Shown here piece by piece: positions 16,370 through 23,528 of a stretch of 46,384 nt of DNA. Made by a program: the position numbers and the translations under genes. Under the pieces are notes generated by a model that was given only the letters and a program-made list of their open reading frames with translations, was not told the origin of the DNA and ran no database searches. Position 1 is the stretch's first letter; every line of letters begins with the position of its first letter. The DNA lies in the NCBI GenBank assembly GCA_012798535.1, contig JAAZMZ010000008.1, positions 1-46,384 of the forward strand. Reading direction: 5' to 3'. The stretch is from Leptolinea sp. GTDB lineage: Bacteria > Chloroflexota > Anaerolineae > Anaerolineales > Anaerolineaceae.

Positions 16370-18637
16370 ATGAGAATCATCCGCACCAAAATCTGGCTGA
16401 TCCTCAGCCTTTTGGCAGCCTTCACCATGGCCTGCAGTCTGGTGACAGGTGCCCTACCCCAAAAGTCGCCAGAAAAAGCCAGCCCTGCAGCTACCGGAGT
16501 CGTTCCCGATGTTGCTCCCACGACAAAGCAGGATTCCAAACCGCAGGTTAAGGGTCCAACCCCCACACCGCCTGCCGGAGTCTACCCCGAACCATTCGCG
16601 GAATTTCCGGAGATACAGGTTTCTATTCCTCAAAAATACAACAATGGAGAAGCCTATACTCTGCCGGTCGATCTGGCCAGAGTAAAAGGGCTGGAGAATA
16701 TCCAGCTTTCAGAGAAACAGCGCTCCCTTCTTTCCAATAACGGATTCGTGACCGTTCCGGCCGAACCCGGCACCTATCGCGAGTTCTACCAGATATACGA
16801 GAGTGGTCGCTATGATTCGGCCGTCATGTTCATCACCACCGACGCGGTCTATCACACTTATCACCTGCTCTTTGACAAAATGCTGCGTGATCTGGAGACT
16901 TCTCATTTTATCGCCACACTTAAATCGCTAACGTCTGCCATGCAGAAAACCACTGAGGAACAGGTTGAGGCGTTGAAAAGCTCCCCACTGGAGGAACCGG
17001 CCAAACGCAATCTGGCGTTCTTCGCCGTTGCTTCCCAGTTATTACAGACCGGTGAACCGGTTCCCGCCAGCGTGAAAGACATGGTGGCCGCGGAAATCAC
17101 CCTGATCGAAGCCCACAACCAGCAATCCATCTCTCCGATCTGGGATAGGGACGACCTACCGGAAGAACAAAAATTAATCGAGGATTACACGCAATACACC
17201 CCGCGGGGCCATTACACGCGCTCGGAAGAATTGAAAACCTACTTCAAAGCGATGATGTGGTATGGCCGTCTGACCTTCCGGTTACGCGACGAATTTGAAA
17301 CCCGCCGCGCTTTACTGCTGGTACAGGCTTTGCGCCAGGCAGCGGGCACCGATGGCACCGATGCCATCACCCTGTGGAAAAATATCTATGAACCGACGGT
17401 CTTCATTGTCGGTAAATCGGATGACCTGTCCTATCAGGAATACGGCACGTTGAGTGACAGTGTATTTGGTTCCGCACCTGATCTGCACGCTTTTGCCGAT
17501 GACGGAATGTTCGCCAAATTTATGGAAGCTGCCAAGACCTTGCCGCCACCCAAGATCAACTCCATGTGGGTCTGGATCAATGAAGATAAAGAGCAGGCCA
17601 CCAAAGGATTCCGCTTCATGGGGCAGCGCTTCACGCTGGATCAGTACGTCTTCGGTCAGGTGGTTTGGCGCGAGGTGGGTACGGATTCCAATCCGCGGTC
17701 TCTTCCTAAAGGTCTCGACCTGTTCGCGGCTATGGGTTCCGACGAATCTTATAACATCCTCAAAGAGATGGGTGAGACGAAATACGAGAACTACAATAAA
17801 CAGTTCAACAAGGTCAAGAAAGAAGTTGCCACACTTGGAAAGGAAACCTGGACACAGAATCTCTACTGGTCATGGTTGTACAGTCTCTTCCCATTGATCG
17901 AGCCCAAAGGTGAAAGTTATCCACCCTTCATGCAAAACCAGGCGTGGACGCGAAAAGATCTGAATACCGCCATGGGTTCATGGACGGAATTGAAACACGA
18001 CACCATCCTGTATGCCAAGCAGATGATGGCGGAAATGGGCGGCGGCGGGCCGGATGAAGAACCACCGCACGGCTGGGTGGAACCCAATCCGCAAGCCTAC
18101 GCCCGCATGAGGTCGCTGGCGCAGATGACCACGGCCGGCCTGGACGCGCGCGGATTGACCACCACATGGTCAAAGAACACTTTCAAAAATTTGCTCTCTG
18201 AATTGACCTTCCTGCAAACAACGGCGGAAAAGGAGCTGGCCGGTGAGAAACTTTCCACAGATGACTACTGGCATATCTTCTATTTCGGGGGCATTCTTGA
18301 ACAATTTGCCGTGGTAGCTGCGGATACCGACGATGAAACCGGCCGACTGGATATTTCTGATATGAAGGCACCGTTGGTGGCCGATGTGGCCTCGGGTCCC
18401 GCGCCGGACGGTATTGGAGTGGTGGCTTTAACCGAAGCTGTGGGTGAGCCGGTTCCCATGTTCGTCGTTCTTCCAGATGCTCCCTGGCGGATCGGTGTGG
18501 GCGCCGTTTTCAGCTACTATGAGTTTACGGTGCCGTCGGAAAAGCGCTTGACAGATGAACAGTGGCGGCAGCAGATCGAATCTGGTCAGACGCCCGCCCG
18601 TCCTTCCTGGACGAACAGTTTCAATTCCGCCGATTGA
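16370..18637 (+). CDS. DUF3160 family lipoprotein
   Basis: A 755-aa protein with a lipoprotein signal peptide ending at FTMAC (Cys22), then a Pro/Thr-rich linker. The long alpha-helical body matches DUF3160, recognised by TTDAVYHTYHLLFDKMLRDLE, QRFTLDQYVF and the late SYYEF segment. It should sit on the outer face of the membrane. No reaction is known for the family. AAGGAGG gives a strong ribosome binding site. Its last bases overlap the likely TTG start of the CapA gene, which makes a probable three-gene envelope operon with the FG-GAP-like protein. Confidence 0.85.
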   Translation: MRIIRTKIWLILSLLAAFTMACSLVTGALPQKSPEKASPAATGVVPDVAPTTKQDSKPQVKGPTPTPPAGVYPEPFAEFPEIQVSIPQKYNNGEAYTLPVDLARVKGLENIQLSEKQRSLLSNNGFVTVPAEPGTYREFYQIYESGRYDSAVMFITTDAVYHTYHLLFDKMLRDLETSHFIATLKSLTSAMQKTTEEQVEALKSSPLEEPAKRNLAFFAVASQLLQTGEPVPASVKDMVAAEITLIEAHNQQSISPIWDRDDLPEEQKLIEDYTQYTPRGHYTRSEELKTYFKAMMWYGRLTFRLRDEFETRRALLLVQALRQAAGTDGTDAITLWKNIYEPTVFIVGKSDDLSYQEYGTLSDSVFGSAPDLHAFADDGMFAKFMEAAKTLPPPKINSMWVWINEDKEQATKGFRFMGQRFTLDQYVFGQVVWREVGTDSNPRSLPKGLDLFAAMGSDESYNILKEMGETKYENYNKQFNKVKKEVATLGKETWTQNLYWSWLYSLFPLIEPKGESYPPFMQNQAWTRKDLNTAMGSWTELKHDTILYAKQMMAEMGGGGPDEEPPHGWVEPNPQAYARMRSLAQMTTAGLDARGLTTTWSKNTFKNLLSELTFLQTTAEKELAGEKLSTDDYWHIFYFGGILEQFAVVAADTDDETGRLDISDMKAPLVADVASGPAPDGIGVVALTEAVGEPVPMFVVLPDAPWRIGVGAVFSYYEFTVPSEKRLTDEQWRQQIESGQTPARPSWTNSFNSAD

Positions 18638-19554
18638 CCAGGCGTAGATTGAACAGGGCTGCCGTTTTACTGGCAGCCCTGATCTGTTTTATTACCCCGG
18701 CGTGTGAGTCGCAATACCTGCGTATCACATTTCTGGGGGATGTCATGCTGGGGCGTGGAATCGATCAGGCAGCCGGCCGTACGGAAGACTGGCGGCCGTT
18801 CACCCAACTGACGCCGGTTATCGACCAGGCGGATATTTTGGCAGCCAACCTGGAATCTCCGTTGACCGACGCGCCCGCGGTCACCGGCGGCTATTTATTG
18901 TGTGCCCCTCCTCGGCACGCCGAAGCGCTAAAGGCAGCCTCCTTCGACCTGGTGACGGTCGCCAACAATCACATAGCCGATTGTGGGACAGCCGGCACCC
19001 GACAAACCCTGTCCATCCTGCGGTCAGCCGGTATTACCGTAGCCGGTCCTGATGCTGAACCGGTGTATCTCACGGTAAGGGGAAGAAAGCTGGCATTCAT
19101 CGCCCTGGATGACGTCTCCCGGCCGGTCGACGAATCCCGGGCGGAAGAGGTTATCCGGAAAGCCGCTTTGCGATCAGATCTGGTGCTCCTTTCCATTCAC
19201 TGGGGAGGCGAGTACCAGCCAGCGCCTTCCTCCAGGCAGCGCGCGCTTGCCCGCCAGTTGGTGCAGGCCGGAGCCGATATTATCATTGGACATCATCCGC
19301 ACGTCATCCAACCCATGGAACGCATCTCCCGCGCTTCGGGTAAATTTGATGCCCTGGTTTTCTACAGCCTGGGTAACGCCCTGTTCGATCAGCATGGACT
19401 GCCTGATACCCGCCGGGGTGCGGGGGTGACTCTGATCTTCGGAGTAGATGGGATTCCTCGATATTCTGTGTTCATGTTCGAGATCGATCCCGCCAGAGGC
19501 GTCATCACCAGGTTTTTGCCGGATACAACCATTGATGTGATCAAAAATCAATGA
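18634..19554 (+). CDS. CapA family lipoprotein (poly-gamma-glutamate/capsule-type phosphoesterase fold)
   Basis: A 306-aa protein with a signal peptide and lipobox-like ITPAC (Cys24). CapA/PgsA motifs are clear: FLGDVMLGRGID, AANLESPLT, VANNHIADCG, SIHWGGEY and IIGHHPHVIQ, the metal-binding residues of a calcineurin-like fold. Family members act in capsule or poly-gamma-glutamate export, but many are orphan surface phosphoesterases. The start is taken at TTG 18634 because it gives a clean signal peptide and overlaps the preceding stop (TTGA); any upstream start runs inside the DUF3160 gene. Confidence 0.85.
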   Translation: MTRRRLNRAAVLLAALICFITPACESQYLRITFLGDVMLGRGIDQAAGRTEDWRPFTQLTPVIDQADILAANLESPLTDAPAVTGGYLLCAPPRHAEALKAASFDLVTVANNHIADCGTAGTRQTLSILRSAGITVAGPDAEPVYLTVRGRKLAFIALDDVSRPVDESRAEEVIRKAALRSDLVLLSIHWGGEYQPAPSSRQRALARQLVQAGADIIIGHHPHVIQPMERISRASGKFDALVFYSLGNALFDQHGLPDTRRGAGVTLIFGVDGIPRYSVFMFEIDPARGVITRFLPDTTIDVIKNQ

Positions 19555-19569
19555 TCTATTCCACATAAG

Positions 19570-19598
19570 TTGAAAATTCGGCTTTTTTCTTCTATACT
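19570..19598 (+). promoter_or_regulatory. Promoter of the PilZ gene
   Basis: TTGAAA (19570-19575) and TATACT (19593-19598) are separated by 17 bp. Transcription should start near 19605, leaving about 50 nt of leader. Confidence 0.65.
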
Positions 19599-19653
19599 GG
19601 ATTTGCTGACGTTTTATTTTTAGATTTTTACGAAAATATCCCGGGAGGATGCC

Positions 19654-19998
19654 ATGTCAGATCGCCGTACACTCCACCGCCGTCACCTGATCTATTATCT
19701 TAAAGTTTTTGAGCGGGATACTGACGAATTATTAGGGCACCTGGTTGACATCACCGAAGAAGGATTGATGATCGTAAGCGACAACCCGCATGAAGAGGGG
19801 AAGCTCCTGAAGATGAAGATGCTTCTTCCCCGGGAAATCGAAGGTAGAGAGCAGATCGAATTCGACGCCCGAACCATGTGGTGCCGAAAAGATGTGAATC
19901 CCAGCCTATTCGGCGTAGGATTCAAATTTGAATATGTCGACATTTTGAGCCGGCAGATCATTTTCGAATTGATCCACGAGTTTGGTTTCTCTGATTAA
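19654..19998 (+). CDS. PilZ domain protein
   Basis: A 114-aa protein made of a single PilZ domain. It starts with an Arg-rich segment RRTLHRRH that fits the RxxxR c-di-GMP motif, followed by DITEEG in place of the (D/N)xSxxG motif; Thr for Ser is a mild deviation. A late VGFKFEYVD closes the barrel. PilZ proteins bind cyclic di-GMP and act as adaptors in motility, adhesion or envelope regulation. GGGAGGATGCC precedes the ATG. It has its own promoter and stands alone, so its target cannot be inferred from neighbours. Confidence 0.85.
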   Translation: MSDRRTLHRRHLIYYLKVFERDTDELLGHLVDITEEGLMIVSDNPHEEGKLLKMKMLLPREIEGREQIEFDARTMWCRKDVNPSLFGVGFKFEYVDILSRQIIFELIHEFGFSD

Positions 19999-20005
19999 AG
20001 CCATT

Positions 20006-20023
20006 CCTTACCACCAGGTAAGG
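20006..20023. other. Hairpin after the PilZ gene
   Basis: A perfect 7-bp stem CCTTACC/GGTAAGG with a 4-base loop lies just after the PilZ stop. No T-run follows, so it may be a weak terminator or an RNA-stabilising stem. Confidence 0.4.
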
Positions 20024-20131
20024 CAGATCACAGCTATAAAGCCGCACGGGTAGGCGTTCTGCCTGGCGTGGTGCGCGACTTTCAAGGAGCACGCAGGCGA
20101 TCTTTCCACATGCTGGACCTCAGGGAGAAAA

Positions 20132-20509
20132 ATGAAACGGTCTTTTAATATCACGCCCCTGCCGGGCGAATATGCCATTGTGAAACTCGGGCCGGTGGAA
20201 CCGGTGCCTGCCTGGGTGGATTGTGGAGTTTTCTGCAGCGTCACCCGCACGCCGGAAGAACTATCTTTGCTGGTTGAAGCCGCCGCCGTACCACCGGGAT
20301 TGGAAATGGAAGGCGGCTGGCGCGGTATTAAACTGGAGGGACCTTTTCCCTTCGATGCGGTAGGTATTCTGGCCAGCATACTGACGCCGCTGGCCGAAGC
20401 CGGCATAAGTATCCTGGCCGTCAGCACCTTCGATACAGACTATGTTTTCGTTAAAGCCGAATTTTTTAAAGAAAGCCTGAAAGTCCTGGATGTAGAATAC
20501 CAGGCATAA
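20132..20509 (+). CDS. ACT domain-containing protein
   Basis: A 125-aa protein. The N-terminal half ([23 protein letters not shown]) and the C-terminal ACT half ([35 protein letters not shown]) match the ACT_7-type proteins that bind amino acids as regulatory ligands. CAGGGAG precedes the ATG. It lies 85 bp upstream of urocanate hydratase, which has its own -10 box, so operon membership is uncertain. A role in sensing an amino acid linked to histidine breakdown is possible, but this is inference. Confidence 0.82.
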   Translation: MKRSFNITPLPGEYAIVKLGPVEPVPAWVDCGVFCSVTRTPEELSLLVEAAAVPPGLEMEGGWRGIKLEGPFPFDAVGILASILTPLAEAGISILAVSTFDTDYVFVKAEFFKESLKVLDVEYQA

Positions 20510-20558
20510 TAATCTTGGGATTCGGTCTGTTGTCGGTCTTTCATTGCAAGGGCTGGCG

Positions 20559-20564
20559 TATAAT
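20559..20564 (+). promoter_or_regulatory. -10 box upstream of hutU
   Basis: A perfect TATAAT lies about 30 nt before the ATG, ahead of a GGAGGA ribosome binding site. The -35 is weak. Confidence 0.5.
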
Positions 20565-20594
20565 TCCCGTATCCCGAATATTGGAGGATTGGAC

Positions 20595-22250
20595 ATGTCT
20601 GGACCCCGGCCTGTTAGAGCACCTCGCGGCAATCAACTGACCTGTAAATCCTGGCAAACGGAGGCCGCCTACCGCATGATCCAGAACAACCTGGATCCTG
20701 AAGTGGCAGAACGGCCCGACGATCTGGTCGTCTACGGCGGCCGCGGACAGGCAGCCCGCACCTGGGAAGCTTTCGATGCTATTCTGGAGACGTTAAAAAA
20801 CCTCGAAAATGATGAAACCCTTCTCGTGCAGTCCGGCAAACCGGTGGTTGTCTTCAAATCCCATCCGGACGCGCCACGTGTTTTGATAGCCAATTCCAAC
20901 CTGGTGCCCCACTGGGCCACTCAAAAACACTTTGACGAATTGGCAGCCAGAGGATTGATCATGTACGGCCAAATGACGGCCGGTTCATGGATATACATTG
21001 GTACGCAGGGTATCCTGCAGGGAACTTACGAAACACTGGCAGCTCTGGCAAAACAGCGCGGCTGGCCTTCCCTGAAAGGAAAAATGGTGCTCACCGCCGG
21101 TCTGGGCGGGATGGGCGGCGCCCAGCCGCTGGCCATCACCATGAACGAGGGCGTCGGGCTGATTGTCGAAGTTGATCCCGCGCGAGCCAGACGCCGCCAT
21201 GAGATCGGTTATGTGGATGTGGTTGTCAACAATCTGGAAGAAGCCATGACCCTGGTGGAGGATGCCCGCGATAGGCAGATTCCAAAATCCATCGCGTTGA
21301 TCGGTAACGCGGCCGAGATCTACCCCGAATTGGTAGTGCACGGCGTCATCCCGGACGTAGTCACCGACCAGACACCGGCACATGATGTGCTGTATTATGT
21401 CCCGGCCGGCCTTTCGGTGGAAGCCGCCGGTCAATTGCGCAAAAGCGATCCGCAGGAATATGAAAAACGTTCGCTGCAATCCATGGCCGCCCATGTCCGT
21501 GCCATGCTGGATTTCAAACACAAAGGTTCCGAGGTTTTTGATTACGGTAACAACCTTCGGCAGCGCGCTTTCGATACCGGCGTGCAGAATGCCTTCGAGT
21601 TCCCCGGCTTTGTTCCAGCCTATATTCGCCCGCTCTTCTGTGAGGGTAACGGACCCTTCCGCTGGGTGGCGCTTTCCGGTGACCCGGAAGACATCTACCG
21701 CACCGATGAAGCCATCGCTGAACTCTTCCCGCACGACGAACATTTGCTGCGCTGGTTGAAGATGGCCAGGGAGAAAGTGCCCTTCCAGGGGCTGCCCTCG
21801 CGCATCTGCTGGCTGGGTTATGGCGACCGCGCGAAAGCCGGGTTGAAATTCAATGAACTGGTGGCGATGGGAATCGTCAAAGCGCCCATAGTCATCGGCC
21901 GCGACCACCTGGATTCGGGCTCTGTGGCTTCGCCCAACCGTGAAACCGAAGGTATGCGCGATGGTACGGACGCGGTCAGCGACTGGCCGATCCTCAACGC
22001 CATGATCAACGCAGTAAACGGCGCCACATGGGTTTCCTTCCATCACGGCGGCGGAGTAGGCATCGGTTACAGCCAGCATGCCGGCCAGGTCATTGTGGCC
22101 GACGGCACGCCAGAAGCCGCACGCCGGCTGGAACGCGTGTTGACGACAGATCCCGGTATGGGCGTGGTTCGCCATGCGGATGCCGGATACTCTATAGCCA
22201 TAGAGACCGCCCGCAGGAAGGGTATCCGTATGCCCATGCTGAAAGGGTAA
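20595..22250 (+). CDS. hutU: Urocanate hydratase
   Basis: A 551-aa enzyme matching HutU along its whole length. Blocks include [73 protein letters not shown] (NAD binding), RICWLGYG (active-site Cys) and [15 protein letters not shown]. It converts urocanate to 4-imidazolone-5-propionate, step 2 of histidine degradation. GGAGGA at 20583-20588 fixes the ATG at 20595; an in-frame ATG at 20544 lies upstream of the -10 box and is unlikely. No hutH, hutI or other hut gene is present in the window, so the pathway must be completed elsewhere. Confidence 0.96.
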   Translation: MSGPRPVRAPRGNQLTCKSWQTEAAYRMIQNNLDPEVAERPDDLVVYGGRGQAARTWEAFDAILETLKNLENDETLLVQSGKPVVVFKSHPDAPRVLIANSNLVPHWATQKHFDELAARGLIMYGQMTAGSWIYIGTQGILQGTYETLAALAKQRGWPSLKGKMVLTAGLGGMGGAQPLAITMNEGVGLIVEVDPARARRRHEIGYVDVVVNNLEEAMTLVEDARDRQIPKSIALIGNAAEIYPELVVHGVIPDVVTDQTPAHDVLYYVPAGLSVEAAGQLRKSDPQEYEKRSLQSMAAHVRAMLDFKHKGSEVFDYGNNLRQRAFDTGVQNAFEFPGFVPAYIRPLFCEGNGPFRWVALSGDPEDIYRTDEAIAELFPHDEHLLRWLKMAREKVPFQGLPSRICWLGYGDRAKAGLKFNELVAMGIVKAPIVIGRDHLDSGSVASPNRETEGMRDGTDAVSDWPILNAMINAVNGATWVSFHHGGGVGIGYSQHAGQVIVADGTPEAARRLERVLTTDPGMGVVRHADAGYSIAIETARRKGIRMPMLKG

Positions 22251-22257
22251 GATTGTC

Positions 22258-22626
22258 TTGCGCAGGAGACGTTTTCTCTTCTTCCTGATCGCCGTTTTAG
22301 TCGGCTCTCTCGCAGGCGTCGGATACGGCTGGTGGCTTCGCCCTCAAATGTACACACAGGCAAATCTCTCCAACCTGCGGATGGATTACCGTACCGACTA
22401 TGTATTGATGGCTGCCGAGATATACCACTATGAGCAGAATCTGGAAGAAACCCGCCAGCGGCTGCAGGCACTGGGATCTGATACTCCTGAACGATACAGC
22501 CGCGAAGCTCTGATCTCCGCCGGGCAACTGGGATATGCCCAGGCAGATTTACAGATGCTGGCCGACCTGGTTCAGGCTCTGGCGCCTGCTGAAATCCTCA
22601 CACTCACACCAATGGTGCAACCATGA
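22258..22626 (+). CDS. Small membrane-anchored protein, N-terminal module shared with the next gene
   Basis: A 122-aa protein with an Arg-rich start, one transmembrane helix (about 6-26) and a helical extracellular part. The pattern WWLRP..Y....LSNLRMDYRTDYVL..A..Y resembles the same region of the next gene (WLWPVPYDFALPSNL..G.RDQYRLVIARAF), so the two look like tandem paralogues. The TTG start is the only usable one; AAAGGG lies about 10 nt upstream. It overlaps the next gene by ATGA and follows hutU after 7 bp. I do not recognise a named family. Confidence 0.65.
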   Translation: MRRRRFLFFLIAVLVGSLAGVGYGWWLRPQMYTQANLSNLRMDYRTDYVLMAAEIYHYEQNLEETRQRLQALGSDTPERYSREALISAGQLGYAQADLQMLADLVQALAPAEILTLTPMVQP

Positions 22627-23525
22627 GAGAGCGCCGGGAACGTCGTGAACGCGCCGCGCGCGCACCCTGGTACCTGCTGACCGGTTTCCTGCTGGGACTG
22701 GCAGGTGGCGTCATTCTATCCGTCTGGTTGTGGCCGGTACCCTATGATTTCGCTCTACCCTCCAACCTGAACGATGGCGCCCGAGATCAGTACCGTCTGG
22801 TCATCGCCCGCGCTTTCCGCGCCAGCGGTGACAGCGGACGGGCCTATCCGCGGCTGGATTTACTGAAAGACAATGATCCAGCGGCAGTGATCGCTGCTCA
22901 GGCACAGCGCAGCCTGGGGCTGCGTAATGAATCAGATTCGGAAGCCCTGGCCAATCTGGCCGCTGGTCTCGATCCGGCCAAACGTGCCCGGGTGGAAACG
23001 ACCGACGGGTGGGTTACCACACCGGAACCCACACTGCCTCCGGAAACCACCAACACGCCTCAGGGGATCATCCAGGTACTACCCACCAGTGAAACCGTGG
23101 AACCCGGTACACCTTACCCGACCATCCCCCCTTTGAACATACCATCCGCGGAAATACCCCGCGCCACACCGACCATGTTTCCCACTCTCAGTTCGCCGTA
23201 TGTATTGAAAGACCGCGCGGCTGACTGTGGAAAGAGCCTGCGTCCAGGGTTGTTGCAGGTCTGGGTAGAGAACGCGGCCGGGTTGGCGATGCCCGGCGTG
23301 CGGGTTCAGATCACCTGGAAGGACGGGGAGGAATCTTTTTATACCGGATTGAAACCAGAGATCAATGCCGGCTATGCCGATTATGAAATGATTCCTGGAA
23401 CCATCTACAGCCTGCGGGTGGGAGAGAACGGCGAGACAATCAACGACCTGAGCATATCCGACTGTTCGGCGGAAGGACATCCCGAACGCACCGGCGGGTT
23501 AATCCTTCGTTTTACAGAGAAATGA
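22623..23525 (+). CDS. Membrane-anchored protein with Pro/Thr linker and C-terminal beta domain
   Basis: A 300-aa protein. A very basic N-terminus (RERRERRERAARA) precedes one transmembrane helix (about 17-36). A helical region (about 45-120) is related to the previous gene, then comes a long Pro/Thr-rich linker (about 133-190). The C-terminal beta domain (about 205-300, GLLQVWVENAAGLAMPGVRV...) resembles carboxypeptidase-regulatory or Ig-like folds and has two Cys that could form a disulfide. It is translationally coupled to the previous gene. Its stop lies 3 bp from the stop of the convergent PBP-like gene. The function is unknown; an envelope scaffold is plausible. Confidence 0.72.
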   Translation: MRERRERRERAARAPWYLLTGFLLGLAGGVILSVWLWPVPYDFALPSNLNDGARDQYRLVIARAFRASGDSGRAYPRLDLLKDNDPAAVIAAQAQRSLGLRNESDSEALANLAAGLDPAKRARVETTDGWVTTPEPTLPPETTNTPQGIIQVLPTSETVEPGTPYPTIPPLNIPSAEIPRATPTMFPTLSSPYVLKDRAADCGKSLRPGLLQVWVENAAGLAMPGVRVQITWKDGEESFYTGLKPEINAGYADYEMIPGTIYSLRVGENGETINDLSISDCSAEGHPERTGGLILRFTEK

Positions 23526-23528
23526 TCC

